Below, piece by piece: positions 33,613-47,100 of a stretch of 64,000 nucleotides of DNA. The notes beneath the pieces were generated by a model. That model was not told the DNA's origin. It ran no database searches and saw only the letters and a list, made by a program, of their open reading frames with translations. The stretch lies in NCBI RefSeq assembly GCF_003144245.1, contig NW_020289989.1, positions 310,001 through 374,000 on the forward strand, in the 5' to 3' direction. Source of the DNA: Jaminaea rosea (Eukaryota > Basidiomycota > Exobasidiomycetes > Microstromatales). Within the stretch, counting starts at the first letter, position 1. Each line of letters opens with the position of its first letter. The translations under genes and the position numbers were made by a program.

Positions 33613-34227
33613 CTACATCATTCCAGGCTCAGCAGCACGCCCATCAAGCGACTCGTACTCGTAGCCATCACCACGAGAGTGGACATTGCTGCTGTGAGGA
33701 GGGTTGCCGCTGTTGTTGACGGTCTTGGCCGCGTTCTGGGCCTTGGAAGAGATGCCAGGCTGGCCGCCAGAGGGAGCCTTGCCCTTGTAGCCGTGGCTTG
33801 CCCACCAGTCCCAGCTGTTCTGGCCACCTCCGGCACTCCAGGAGGGCGAAGGGTAAGGGGAAGGCGGGTAGTTAGGGTGCCAGCCGCCCCAGTTGCCGCC
33901 GTTGTTCCAGTTACCACCGTTGTTCCAGTTACCGCCGTTGTTCCAGCCGCCGCCCGTGTAAGGGGGAGGGTTCCAGCATCCCCAGCCTACGCACCCAGCA
34001 TTCCCTCCGTCCCCGATTCCCACGCCCACGCCTACGCCCACGCCCAGATTATGATCATGCTTCGTCGCTCCCAAGTCGTGGTCATTAGTGCGGGTGTAGA
34101 CGTCGTCCGTGGCGACGCGAGCCTCCTGCTCGGCGTTGGTCGGAGCGGCCGTGGTGAGCATGAGGTTGGTGAAGAGGGCGAAAAGGCTGAGCAAGCCAAA
34201 GGCGAATGGCATGTTGGTAGCACGCAT
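33613..34227 (-). CDS. Small secreted Gly/Asn-repeat protein (204 aa)
   Basis: The frame from 34227 begins M-R-A-T-N-M-P-F; a second Met five residues on is an equally good start. Residues about 7-28 form a hydrophobic signal peptide with a likely cleavage after T-T-A-A. The mature part is low-complexity: a (V-G) run, two W-G-C/N-A-G-C segments with two Cys, then four units of G-G-N-W-N-N or G-G-N-W-G-G, then a Pro/Ser/Trp-rich stretch. Secretion is inferred. It could be a cell-wall or surface protein, or an effector candidate; no family is recognised. There is no intron in the coding part. Confidence 0.65.
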   Translation of the reverse strand: MRATNMPFAFGLLSLFALFTNLMLTTAAPTNAEQEARVATDDVYTRTNDHDLGATKHDHNLGVGVGVGVGIGDGGNAGCVGWGCWNPPPYTGGGWNNGGNWNNGGNWNNGGNWGGWHPNYPPSPYPSPSWSAGGGQNSWDWWASHGYKGKAPSGGQPGISSKAQNAAKTVNNSGNPPHSSNVHSRGDGYEYESLDGRAAEPGMM

Positions 34228-35038
34228 GCTGTGTGAGCAAAGGGGAGGAGCAGCGCAGTCAGCGGGGGTGGGGAAGGAGCAGTAGACGCGGTGTGATGCT
34301 CACTCGTTGTTGGAGTGTAGGTGGGGAGTTAGGCGTGAGGAGAGGGGTGAGGCGTTGGGCGAAGAAGAGGTGGGGGAACGCGCTGCTTTTGTACCTTCAT
34401 CACCGGCTCCTCGTCGACGACGTCCCATGCTGGACGAGCGACTTGCGACTTCACCGTGACGCTGAGGCGACGGTCCCTAGAGCAACGTCGCTTGTGACCC
34501 GGTTTGAGAGCTCGCGCTCTTTCCCGTTCTGGACGTTCATCACCACCAGAGAAGCATCTGTCGTCGTCTCTACCCCGAAGCCTCGACCGTTCGGAGGACA
34601 GCCCCAGGTACGGACTTGCGGCGCAGACGAGGGTGAGTGGAACACACGCCTATGGTGAAGGCAGCAATTCGGTAGCACCTTTGAGCCTTCGCCGAGCTGT
34701 GCCTTCTACTTGGACATCACATTCGAGATGATCAACTTGTACCAGATGTGAGCATAGGCGGATGAATGCTTCGTTGATGAGCGCCTCCGCACTTTGGCTT
34801 TCTCGCCGTCGCTTCATCTCCGTGCCGCTTTCGATCACCCGCTTGCTTCGATACGCGGCGCTGCGAGCCGCAAAGACGAGGCACGAGATGAAGTTGGTGC
34901 TCAGCGCAGAGCGGCCCGCTCTTACCCTTCTCCCGAGACATCGACGCATCGCAGGCTGAATGTTCGCCGACTGTGCCGGAAGAAATTCAATTACGGCAGC
35001 ATGACTACGCTCGAACCTGCCTTGGCCGCGTGCCTGTC
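34228..35038. other. Intergenic, no gene seen
   Basis: This stretch lies between the start of the secreted-protein gene and the 3' end of the ATR-type gene. The plus strand near 34822-34850 reads CTCCGTGCCGC and then ATCACCCGCT, echoing the array's upstream element and start. The match is too short to call. Confidence 0.4.
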
Positions 35039-38000
35039 TCACAGCCAAGAAGCCCAACCCACGTAGACGCGCGCCAGATTGCTACTCGATGTCGCCTCCC
35101 TGATGAGCAGATCAACAAGATTCGGCGTCGACTGAGGCAGACTCCAGCTTCCTGGCCCACCAGTCATTTGAGCAGCAGCGGCTGCAGCTGGATTGATACC
35201 GGCAGGGCGGTGACAGCCATCGAGCTTGCGTCCTACAGGGTCAAGCGCTTGTCGAGCCGCCAAGACGCGGGGGTCGAGCCGGCCACCGCCTGCTGAAGTT
35301 GAGGCAGCTGCTTGTTGAGGAGCTTTGCGTGACGTCGTGTGATGACCACCGCCCCCTTGCGACGCTCCGCCGCCCCACTCGACGAGAGGGTCGTGCACCA
35401 TGGCTTCGAGCACGCTGGTGAGCGAGTCCTTGTTGCTACGGAGGATCCCCTGCGAGGAGCGCGTGAGCAGAGAGGAGTTAGCGCCTTGACCTCCAGGGCA
35501 CGACTGTGGCGCCAAGCAGGCTCACCATCGTGATCTCAGCGGCTCGCCTGAATACGCCCTCGTACCCGCATACGCCCATTGCATCAACAAGATTCTGCGT
35601 GAGGCGGAATGGTACCGTCTCTGGGATCTCAAATGTCGCTCCCTTTTCGAAGAGACAATTAAGGTCGACGTGAACTGTATCGCCCGACATGGAATCCTGT
35701 GTGCAAAAGAGAAGAGTCAACTTGGCCCCCGTCCACACTGCGCTCACGCGCACTCACGAATAAGATGTTCTCGCCGTGCCTGTCCCCCAGCCCCAACACC
35801 CAACCGACCATGCTCATCACAGCGCATGTCCTCGCAAATGCATGCCTTGCTTTGAGCCACGCCGCCGGCTCAGGGAAGGTCGAGACAAACCACTCGTGGA
35901 AGACTGGCGGATAGTTGCAGAGCACCTTGTCCTCGAAAATCTTCCCGCTATTTCGCCCTGCCTGCCTTGCCTCGTCCATGTTAACGCGCACCGTACCGTC
36001 GTAGAGTGGAATGCGCCTTGCGCCATACAGCTTGATGAGGATGTTGCGCAGTCCGACCGTGTTGGGCACCCACTCGATGAGCCCGCACTCCTCGTTGAGC
36101 TGAACAACGCCGTACGTGCGGACAAGAAGACGACGCTTACGAGAGTCTGAGCTGGCTTGAAGGAGCTTGTTGATCATGGCGTCAAACTCCATCAGGCGAG
36201 CATCTTTGCGCAAGTCGTCCTTTGGCTTGCACAGGAAAGCATACCGCCCGCCATCGCTGCCGTACGCGACAATCTTACGAGGCTTCTGCAGCGAGTTCAT
36301 GATCTCGATCTGCGAGTCCCAGCCATTGATGCGGGGCAGGTCGACGGGAAAGGGGAGATGATCCTGGCGCAGCTCATTGTCGGCTGGCAAGTTGACCGTC
36401 ATCGAGCTCTGCAGCGGGAGGATCAGATTGCAGCTGGCCAGGTCGGCCAGTCTGGGGAAGTCGCGCTGCATGTCAAAAGCCGTGCTATTTTTGGGCGCCG
36501 GATGATTGCAGAGGTTGAGCAGCTCACTGGCCAGACGCTGGGACGAGTCGATGGTGCGCGCATTGTCATTCGTTCTTGCCAGCTGGACAATGTCCAATGC
36601 ACGCTTCCTGCGCAGGTTGTCACTCGAGTGAAAGGCGGCAATGATGCCCCACATAGCCTGTGGCGTGTAGCTCTTGACGACGCCAGCAATGATGTGACGC
36701 AGAATCGCCCAGACGTAGTCGTTCTTGTGCGGAATGCGTGAGACGAGTTGTGGGAGGACAGCGAGCCATTGATACGGAGCCACCTTCCCCCGAGCTGTAT
36801 TGACGTTACTGTTGATGATCTCGAAGGCTTGCTGCGGGCGTCAGAAGAGAGAGAGGTCAGGAGGCAGGTCGTCTCGCTGTGTCTCACCGCGGTCACGCAC
36901 CATTCTCTCGTACCCCTCTGCTTGTCGGTCCATCTTGTTTGTCCCTCCTTTCGCCCCCATCTTGAGAAGCCAAGGGTCATCCCCAGAGTCGAGCCAGATG
37001 GTGAGGACGCGAGGAATGGTGCGGTAGAAGTACTTGGTGCCCGCATAGGCAGACTTGAGGAATTGGCGACAAACGTGAGCCTTCATCGTGAGCGAATTGC
37101 CCACCTCTTTCGCGTCGTAGAATCTGCCGAGATAGTAGTGCATCTTCTCGCTGTTCTTCTCAATCTCTGTGCACTTCTTGTAGCGCTCAATGATGTCGTT
37201 GTTGGCAAAGCGACCCGTCTCCTCGCAAAGACGCGCCCGCAGTAGGTGCGCATTGGCAAAGGCGCGTCGATCGAAAGTGGCCGCAGGCGAATTGGCATCC
37301 TCTGCGGTAAGGTCGATGACGCTTGCGTTGGACGCTTCGAAGGCAGGCTGCAGATTCTGGAGCGCATTGCTGAGCTCTTGTATGGCAGCATGGGGCTGAT
37401 CGCTGCTAGCGAGGAGCTTGGCCGTCTGTACGAATGCGAATGGAGCCCCGCTGACGCGAGCTTGGAGCACAGCACTGTATGCCGTCTGCGTGTGCTTGGC
37501 CTTGCGGGCGATCTTGCAAGTCGAGATCCAGGCATCCGCCACTGCACGGTCGTCTGCAGAGCGGCTGATGCTGAAAGCAGTACGCCGCACGCTGAGCAGG
37601 GGCTCGCGGATGCGGAAGGAGGGGAGTGTGGCGTCGAGGCGGGCTTGTAGGCGTGATTGCAGCTTGGACATACTTGCTTTGCTGCCAGATGCCGAGGCCT
37701 CGCGAATCATGCCGACCTCGGAAAGTATGTGCAGATGAAGGATGGACTCGTAGACTTGTGGGTAAGAGTTGCGACCGGCGGCGAGGATCGGCTTGCCAAG
37801 CTGGCGGAAGGCACTGCGCAAGACAGGCTCAAAGGCAGTGCTCTCCTCGCCGCTGCTCATCTCGAGCAGGACACGCGCCGTAGCCGCCTGTGGCGAGTCA
37901 TCTCCATCACGCGGCCTGCGATCCAGCAACTCCCTCGCCTCATCCCAGTCTCCCAGAATGCACGCACCCTCGATGGCAAACGGCGCCAGCATATCCTCCC

Positions 38001-41000
38001 ACTGCGGGTTGAGACTCAATGCCCCTCTGACATGCGTCCTCATCGTATCGTAATGGCCAAGGTTGCGGAGACATCGCACCAGCCCCACATGATTGGCCGC
38101 CTCCCCGGGATCTCCCTGAATCTGCACCTCCCAGCAACTCTGCGCTGATGTCCACCTCCCCGTGGTCTCGTGCTCGCGGATCTGGTGCTCCAGGCTAGGG
38201 GAAATGATACGCGTGGAGATTCCCTCCATCCCATCCGGCTCGTCGATATCTGCGTAGATCACGTGAAGCTGCTCGTAGTACGTCTGCAGGTCGCGGTCCT
38301 CTTTGCCTGCTTCGCGGAGCTCGCGGATGCGTAGCTCAAAGTTGAGGAGGGAGCGCGCGTAGGCGCGACATTGGAGGGAAGCGCGGGCCATGAGCTCTTG
38401 AGAGATGCTGTCCAGGACGGACTGGACATTTGCGTGGGCTTCATCGACTCCATTGCCTGCTGCGGCTTCGCGCCGCTGCTGACGAGTGGGCTGACGCGCT
38501 CGCTCTTGTCGCTTCAGGCGTAGCCACGCAGAAAGGTGATCCATGAGTGCAAAGACGGTCTGGGCACAGAGCAGGCGACGATCGCTTGAGTACTCCGTTG
38601 TGGGGTCCACCTGATCCGTGAGTACCGACACAAACTCCTCACGCAGCTCCTGACGTTGAGTGTCTGTGCCGGAAATGAGGTTGTGCAAGACGGCATGCGG
38701 GAGGATGTGTTGCGTGATGTCGAGGTCATGATGGCGCAGAAGCACACGAAAAATGCCAAAGATGCGCTGCGCGTCACCGCCTTTCGCGCCTTGCATGAGA
38801 TGATTCGCCCAGATCTCAATCCAGTCGCGATACGACGTCGAGTGAATGTAGAATGGTTTAGGATGCTCCGTCGGCGGGCCGTGCGTAATCGAGTACTTGG
38901 AGTTGAGCAGCGGCGCTACGGTCTCTACGACGGAAGCCGGCAACTCCTGCCAGCGCTGCCTGACCTTGACAGCGATAGCGCGTCCGGTCGGCTTCAGTAG
39001 CAGCGGTGTGAAGCCGCAGAAGGCGAGCAGCTCCTGAATAGCGTACGCAAGTGCTGCCTGATGCTTGGTGTCGGATGAAGCACGGAATGCGCTAACGAGG
39101 ATATCGCGTATCAGGTGCACGGCAAAGTCGATCGTCTCCTCTCGGTCCTCAAAGTTCTGTAGGAGCTTGTGCGGGCTGTCGTCGCTGGCCATGTCCAGTC
39201 GATCGGGGTCTACCGCTCCCAGCTTGCCTAGACACTCGAGGCAGAGGTCGCGCACCTCTACTTGCATCTCTTCCGAGCGACGCATCGTGTTCAGCAAGGC
39301 AGCGACGAGCTTGCCGATGATGGGCGCAAAGACGGAGCCTGAGGCCGCTTGCTGGATGAAAGCCTGCTGGTCCGCCAGGAAGCCGTGCAGCTCTCGCAGT
39401 GAGGTCAAGCTAATGCTCGTGTTCTCATCCGTGACGCGATCCAAGATCTGGCTGAGCTGTTTCTCTGGCGTCCAAGACTCGCGTGAAGAGCGAACCTTGC
39501 GGCACACCTCAGGCATCTCGTTGGCCAAGCCTGCGAGCGAGCACAGAAAGACGAGGGTCAGTACCACGATTCGCCAGCGACATTGCGCCTCGCGCACTTA
39601 CAATCGAGGTTAGGGATCTCCTCGATATGATCTCTCATCTCCCTCGCATTGTCCACCACGAGATACCTCAAAATCTCCTTGGCCACCTTCTTCTCTTGTC
39701 CCGTAAACTGCGTCCACACGCTCAACAGCGCAGCCGCTGTCTGACCGATGAAGCCTCCCGCCTCTTCGTACTTCAGCGTAGTCATGAACGTCTGCCAGCT
39801 CTGCAGCGTGGCCAAGCGTAGTTCGGGCACCTGCAGCGTACTGCTCAAGGTGGCCATGATCTGCGGTGCCACGAGGCTGATGTTCTGGCCTACGATGTCG
39901 ATGAAGACTCCAATGGAACGAGCTACCATGGCCTTGAAGCTGGGTGACTTCTTGCCATTCACAGACATGAGGTCATCGTTCAGCCACGCGAGGATGCCAA
40001 GGATCTCATCCTTGAGGAAGGCAGAAAGATCGCTGCCCAAGGCCTTTGGGCGGCGCGAGGCATCAGCGGGGGAGGAGTTCGAGGCGGAAGAGGGCGGCTG
40101 CGTCTTGAGCGTGTGCTCAATGTGACGCAGCCCTTCGATGGCAACCTTGCGTCGCTCCGGATCACCGAGTGTGGCAGTCAAGTGACCCAAGATCTCGCCA
40201 TTGTAGCTGCGATACAGCTGGCGTAAAGCAACGTCGTGGTCTGAGGCGCGCTTGATCGTGTCCAAGTAAGTGGCGATGTTGCGGTCGCGCTGATCGGGCT
40301 GAAGCAGAAGGTAATTTTTGAGAATGGCTGGCGCCTGCTCGAGGCAGAGCTTGGGTACTGTCGTGCCTAGCGCGCTGACCATGAGGTTAAGGGCCTTGAT
40401 GTTCTTCGACGCAATGATGACGGGAAGAGTGTACGCGATGGTGGCTTGTAGAAACTTGGCCTGATTCTGATTTGTGAGCTGGAGCACCTCGAGGAAAAGG
40501 CCCGGTGCAGACGTCATGCGCTCGACTATCGGCGGGCTGATGGCGGCAAAGTGCGGGGAGAGAAGTGCGTACGTGCTGCAGCGATGGTAGGCGGCCAGCC
40601 CGGTGATTTGCAGGTAGGCACACGATTGGAGGAGGACAGTGCCATTGAGTTCGAGCACGAGAGCGAGGAGAGCCTCGCGCTGTACCTCTTCAGCCTTGAG
40701 CTTTCCCAGGCCTCCGAGGCTGATGATCGTCGTCTCTCTAGTCTTGATGCGAGAGGTCGGCTCAAGACAGCGGCGATGCAGGGATAGAACAGCGCTGAGA
40801 CGCGCTCGCAACGGGCGGACAGCCTCGTCTCCGAGCTCAATGCGACAATGACGAGCCACGTAGGCGAACGCCAGACGTCCAGCAGCTAGACGTATCTCTC
40901 GAGCCTGATGAGGAAAGGTAGCCTGCAACGCAGCTTCGACAGCGCTGGTCATCTGCAGGAAGGTCTCGTCGTCCGAGTGCGCGACGGCGTGTCGGGCATA

Positions 41001-43271
41001 CTCAATAAGGCCGAGCTGACGGAACGCTTCGAACGAGGTGATAGAGCGCAACCATGTCACGAGCCGGGCCGCTTCCTCTTGCCTTGTCTTGCTCGCGGTC
41101 GACGGCTGCGTCTGAAGTTGATCTGCGCCATCCGAAACCTCGCAATAAAATTGCCTTGCGTAGCGGCGGTGGTGCATCGTACCAGCTCGTACACAGATGA
41201 GCTGGCCTGCCATCTCCATTGACTTCTCGCTCGTAGCCGTCGCAATGTCCTCGCCAGCCCATATATCCTGCTCATCGACGCCAGCGAGACTGCGGAATGT
41301 CTGGACATCGGGACAGCTCACCAGCGCCTCTTCGTCATCGACGTCTTGCTGGCCTTGGCCACGCTTGCGTTTTCCTTTGCTTCCGTGCTTGCGCTGTTGA
41401 TGTATGCCCTGCAACGTACTACGAGCGTCATTGAGTTCGTGCTGCGAGAGCCAGTCATGGCCGCCCTGTTCCTCGTCCAAAGCCGGCTCGCAATCCTTGG
41501 CCAAGAACGCTTCTATGTTCTCTCCTCCGCAGAGGATGCGCAAGAAGTCTCTCTCGTGCTGCGACGTCAGAGGTGCTGTCCCGCCTGCGTACGCCGGACT
41601 GTGACCGATGAGGATCAACGTAGCCTCAAATGCGCAGAGCTTGCGCGCAAGCAGGTCGTCTGTCTTTTTCTTATCTTCTGCGCTGAGCTGCGCCTCACTA
41701 CCGCCTTGCGCTTCACGATCGCCATCGAGAGCCGGCAGTGGCGAAGCCATCTCTGAGATCAGCGTAGGAGCGAGGTGGCGAATCTCGGTCCAGGCTTGCG
41801 AGTGAATAGCGCTAATGCCCGACGTTGAGCTTGGGCTGCGGCTCGCTCCAGGGTGAATAAGTCGAAGACGGAGCAGAGCCTTGCGTAGCGCCTGCCCAAG
41901 GGCGACTGACCAGTCCCCTTGAGCTCTCGTAGCGGCAGTCCCAAGGTATGCTCCCATTTCGGCGACCACCAGATCAACAACGCAAGGCAAGGGGACCATC
42001 TCCTCCAAGCCATGTCGACTCTCCAAGCAACGCGCCACCATCTCCAGCCTGATTGCCTGGATTTCCTCCCCGACCCCACGACAGGGAAGCTCAGCCGCTC
42101 TTCTGTACGCCGCATCCTTGCTCCACGTCTCCACGAGCAGCTTGCCCGCTGCGCTGCCCACATCAGCGAGAGTCTGCGGGAACTCGCGCGCGAGATCAAG
42201 GCAGATGTCGCATGCTGCTAGTATGTACGATTGGACCAGAGAGTGGAGTTCTGCCGGTGATTGAGAAGCCCAATCGCAGGAGTAAGGGGCGTGGTCCTCT
42301 GCCAGCCAGAGGCGGGCAATCCCATCACCGAAGGGCTTGCGCTTGGGTCGGGTAAGGAAGCCCTTCGAAGGGAGCTGAAAGTCTTCGAAGAAGGAGAGGA
42401 TGGGCCGTGATGAGGCGCCGGGCTCCTCTGCCTCGTCGTCCGAAGAAGGGAGCAAAGCGGCCCCGATGGAAGGTACCGCATCTTCGCTTCGACTGAGTGC
42501 ACGTAGAGCTACCTTGAGCGTCTCCCAGAGCATGGTTCGGACAGACTCGAGGTGATTCGTCTTGAGAAGTGAGGTCCGGAGCACCTTTTTGATTGCAGCG
42601 AGCATCTTTGTGCGAAGAGCAGATGCTTGGCGGCGAGCTGCCAGCGTAGCATCACTGTCCTGCTGATTGGAGTCGGAGATTGGCAAGATACCGCAACTAC
42701 GCAGTGTAAGAACGGATGCGGCCGCCAGTAGTCTTGGACAGATCCACAGGTCGAAAGTGGTGGAGGTGAGCTGCTGTCTCGAAGTCGAAGCGACAGGCAT
42801 TTTGCTGATGCCAGGTCGAGAAGCAAACACGTCGTCGAGCAGGTCTGGCCTGACCTCCATCATCTGCTCCAGCGTATCCAGCGCGTCATCCACCGTACAG
42901 CCATGTCGTACCACTTTCTCTGGCTGACCCTCCTCCCCGAGCCGGCTGAGAGGCACAACGAAGCAAAGGCAGAGGACGCGCAGCAGCAGGTGGGCGGTGC
43001 GCTCCGATGTATTCGTGGAGGTCGAGGCGGTGGACGAGGATGACGAGGATGCTACATTCTTTGCATGCGCTTCCGTAGTGGCGACGGTGGAGGAGCTACT
43101 CGGCCAGAGCACGTACTCATTGCTTCGCCCTTGGTCGCGAAGCGCCTTGGCCTTCGTTCGACGCTCGCGAGCATTGTCCGCAATGATGCGTCCAAAGGCT
43201 GCGCTGCCGCCTTCGTCGGCTGCTGCGGGCGCAGGCGGGCCTCTGTGCTGCTGCGAAGCGGTGACTGCCAT
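35039..43271 (-). CDS. ATR/Rad3/Mec1-type checkpoint kinase (2,651 aa)
   Basis: The exons are 43271-39602, 39530-36901, 36831-35758, 35696-35526 and 35449-35039. All four introns are 61-76 nt, and the joined frame is 2,652 codons including the stop. The N-terminal two thirds are helical repeats (UME/FAT region). The PI3K-like kinase domain starts near residue 2285, with V-A-Y-G-S-D-G, the ATP-binding Lys in F-L-C-K-P-K-D-D (about 2302), and N-E-E-C-G-L-I-E-W-V. The catalytic motif is G-L-G-D-R-H-G-E-N-I (about 2448-2457), and H-V-D-L-N-C-L-F holds the activation-loop Asp. ATR proteins usually have D-F-N here; this one has D-L-N. The C-terminus is a FATC domain ending Y-V-G-W-A-S-W-L. Such kinases sense ssDNA-RPA with an ATRIP partner in the nucleus and start the replication checkpoint. 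The identification rests on motifs and length. Confidence 0.9.
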
Positions 43272-44158
43272 GAGGTAGGCAGAGCGAGCGCAGCAGAGCG
43301 CGCACGGTCGTCCAGAAGGACGTGCTAGTGGTGGCGAGGATGAAAGTGTTGGACTGGAAGCTAAGCCTCACCTCGCTCACTCAGCTCTCTGTCCGCGCCT
43401 GCGTCTCACTCTCACTCCCGTCGCGTTGACCTGCATGTCCCCTCTTTCCGTCGCACATCAAACCACGTGGCTCTCATCCCCTCCCTCTCGCAGCTGCAGC
43501 GAAGAAAACCAGCTCGATGAGCGCCGCTCCTCCCTTCCCTTCTTTCCACATCGTCTCACCCCATCTCCCACCCCTTACACCCCGACTCTGACCCAGGCGA
43601 TCCCCCCTCCTCTGACCAACCTCAACCGCCACCTGCCTGCTCAACCTCTTTCGCCGCCCTGCTCCCCTCGGAGGGGGTGGTGGATCTTCCTGGGCTCGCG
43701 ACCGGCAATATGGTTGGGGGACAAATGGTCAGGGGAGGGGGAAAATGAGCTCTGGGTTGGAACCTGGGGTTTGGAGTGAAGGAGGCGTGAGGAACGAAGA
43801 TTGAGCTTCGGCCAAGAGAACTGGGCAGCAGGTTGTGAGGTCACGCAGACACCCGCGCCGGCATATCAGTTTTCCTGACATTCAACGGCGAGGAAGAGCA
43901 GTGCAGACACGATGCGACGGTTTGGAGTGCAATACTATCTTTGGTTGTCATAGTGAAGAGCAATGAAGCTATGTACAGCAGATGAGATGTGAATGAGAGA
44001 GCAGCGTCGCGTGCTGAGAAAAGAGCGTGTAGAGAGAAAGGCGGCTGGCTCGCTGGCTTGGAGCCACGCAGCGCTATTTACAGGTAGGGCATCAGGTGGG
44101 TGGTATCGGCGCTGTTCGTCTTTCTCGTCATCTCAAATCTATGCACTCGAGATCAGCT
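43272..44158. other. Intergenic, no gene seen
   Basis: The spacer between the ATR-type gene start and the 3' end of the calcium-pump gene. It includes a pyrimidine-rich stretch (about 43540-43670). No convincing coding frame is seen. Confidence 0.45.
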
Positions 44159-47100
44159 CTACGCCCCACCCATCAGCCCCTTGAACTTGTTCCGCAGACC
44201 CTGCCCCTTGCCTGCCTCCGCCTCCTTCTCCTTACCCGCCCCGGTGGCTCCACCCTCCTCATCGCGCAAGTTGGTGCCTCGCCTCATCAACTGCCACGAT
44301 GACAGGGACGGGTCCCCAGCAGCCGGGTCCGCCAGAGTGGCCTCAGGCGGGTTCTGCGGCCTCCAAGCTCCGGCCAGTCCAGCGATGGAGATACCCGGCA
44401 TGAGGATACCAAACTTCGCTGGGTGGACCGAGTGCGCGCCGTGGCCCTCTTCGCCATGACCGAGCGTCGTCTTGTGGGGGAGAGCAGCGCTAGGGTGACG
44501 AAGCAGAGCGAGGGCGTCACTCCATCCGTGGCTGAGCAGCGTGGCCCTCTTGCCTCGTCGAGAGTAGCCGCCCAGCTCGTCAGCGAGATCCATGAGGCCC
44601 GGCTCACTCCACTTCTGGCCCTTGAGCTTCTCGTGTGCCTCTTCGGCATCGGGCGCATCGTACGGCAGAGCAAGTGGGTCGCTGATGAGTCCCCAGCGGA
44701 TCGCAAAGCGCTCGATCGGCTCGGTGGGGATGAGCTTGATGAGGACGCCCAAAGGCCACGAGATGAAACCGGCGACGATGGCGACAGCCCAGTACTTGCC
44801 CTCCAGTCGCTCGACGCTGAAGGCCTTGCCGCCGACGAACATGATGAGGACCTGTGCGCCAACCTCGAAGGCGAGAATGGCGAGGAACCACGGGTTCTTG
44901 AAGAGGTCTTGGAAGATATTGAAGCGGCGGTCCAAGCGACGGGCGTTGACCTGGTTGAAGAGGGTGGCGAATACGAAGGTGTTGAACGTGAGGGCCTTGA
45001 TGGTCGTCTCTGCGGCAAATTTGCCGACCTCGTCTCCGGGAGCAGCCTCAATGCCGAAGATGTGAGCTCCGGCAAAGTACAGGACGAGGACGAGGGCGAC
45101 CTGGTAAGTGGCCTGGCCGAGGATCATCTTCCACATGTCGATTGAGATGAGGCTCGTGTTCGGGCGTTCGGGCTTCTGCTTGAGGAGCTCGTCCGAAGGC
45201 GGGTCGGTTGCAAGAGCCAGGGCGGCGAGGGAGTCCATAAGCACGTTGAGCCAGAGGAGCTGGACTGCAGTAAGAGCACCAGATTCGTCCTCGCTTGCGA
45301 CTGAGGTGACAAAGGTAATGATCACCGCGCCGACGTTGACTGCCAGCTGGAACTGAAGGAACTTGCGTACGGCATTGCGGACACATCGTCCCCAGAGCAG
45401 GGCAGTCACGATTGAGGAGAAGCGATCGTCCAAGAGAATGATATCGGAGGCCTCTTTGGCTACCTCAGTTCCGGCAACACCCATTGAGAAGCCCACATTG
45501 GCCGCCTTGAGCGCCGCAGCATCGTTGGTGCCGTCTCCGGTGACTGCCACAATCTCGCCCATGCTCTTGAGGGCTTCGACCAGCTTCTGCTTGTCCTGCG
45601 GCGAAGAGCGAGCCAGCACACGCAAGCGGGGGACGACCTCGCGAAGGTCGCTCTCATTGAGCGTACGGAAGACGGGGCCCTCCATGATGACGGGGTTCTG
45701 GGCCGGATCGTAGATGCCGCACTGGGCGGCGATGGAGCGGGCCGTCAGAGAGTTGTCGCCTGTGACCATAATGACTCGCAGCCCAGCGCGGTACGTCGCC
45801 TGCACAGCGTCAGCTACACCGTCGCGAAGAGGGTCCTCGATGGCTACAACGGAGAGAAGGGTCATGTCCTTGGCGATGGACTTGTAGTCCACCTCATTGG
45901 AGTCCTCACCGGCGTCGGACTTGACAAATGAGGCGTCCTTGGGCGGCCAAGAGGGGAAGTCACGGTAGGCGAGGCCGAGCGTGCGGAGCGTCTGGTTGGC
46001 GTAGAATGCAATGGTGCGAGTTAGGTTGGCGCGGTCGTCCTCCGTGATGGGTGCGGTGTTGACCTCGTTGCTCGCCTCACGCGGCATGTCGACAACCTCG
46101 GAGCAGAGAGCTGTAATGACTTCACTGGCACCCTTGACGAAGAATCGGTACCCCGAGCCATCGGTCTTCTTGACTACGACACCCATAGCCTTGCGCTCCG
46201 AGCTGAAGGGGAAGGACGTGACAACCTCGTTGGCCTTGCGGCGAACACGGTAGTCCTCCCATCCCAGATCCTTGGCAAGTGAGAGCAGGGCAGTCTCGGT
46301 CTTGGAGCCGACGAAGCCGCCGGTCGCGCCTGCCTTCTTGGCTGCAGCCTTTGCCTTGGGCGAGAACAGAGCCTTCAGCTTTGCCATCGGGGAGAGGGCG
46401 CTAAGCTTCTTCTTCTCTTCCTCATCTTCCGCAGCTTCCTCAAAGGCAGTCGAATTGACGGCAATACTGTCGTTGAAGAGTTCGCGCAGCGGACCGGCAA
46501 CGACGTCGCCGAGGCTGGATTGGTCAATGGCCCAGTCGGTGTTGCCCTCCGTCTCCTCCTTGGCGACTCGCCCCTGGTGGTTCTCCAGCTGACGCACAAA
46601 CTTGCAGTGGATACCAGCAGAGCCAGCCACGACGCTCATCTGGTTCTGAGTGAGTGTGCCCGTCTTGTCCGTGCAAATGACTGTAGCGGCGCCCATGGTC
46701 TCGCAAGAGCCGAGTAGGCGGACGAGCAAGTTCTGCTTGGCCATGCGGCGGGTGGCAAAGGCGAGAGCGAGAGTGACGGCGAGAGGGAGGCCCTCGGGGA
46801 TAGCAACGACGACGACCGTGACGGCCAAGATGAGCACTGAGATGAAGCGCTGGCCCTTGTCGTTTGCCGTACCAGGGAAGTCCTTGAGTTGAGCGAGGAA
46901 GCGAATGAACAAGACGATGAAGAGTAGTAGACCAGCCGCGGCGCCCAATTTGGCGATGATCTCCGCGAGGTGGTTGAGCTTCGACTGTAGCGGCGTGTCC
47001 TCTGCCTCAGAGTGCAAGGACATCATGAGCTTACCGTTGAAGGACATTGTACCGACTGAGGTAACGACGTACTCTCCCACACCCTCCTGTACTCGGGAGC

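Noticed and set aside
33565-34236. Val-rich open frame opposite the secreted-protein gene
   Set aside because: It is the shadow of the GGNWNN repeats; the minus-strand frame has a signal peptide and sensible composition.
34794-35066. F-D-H-P-L-A-S on the plus strand upstream of the ATR-type gene, as another array relic
   Set aside because: Only a few residues match, and the surrounding sequence shows no head, repeat or tail motif.
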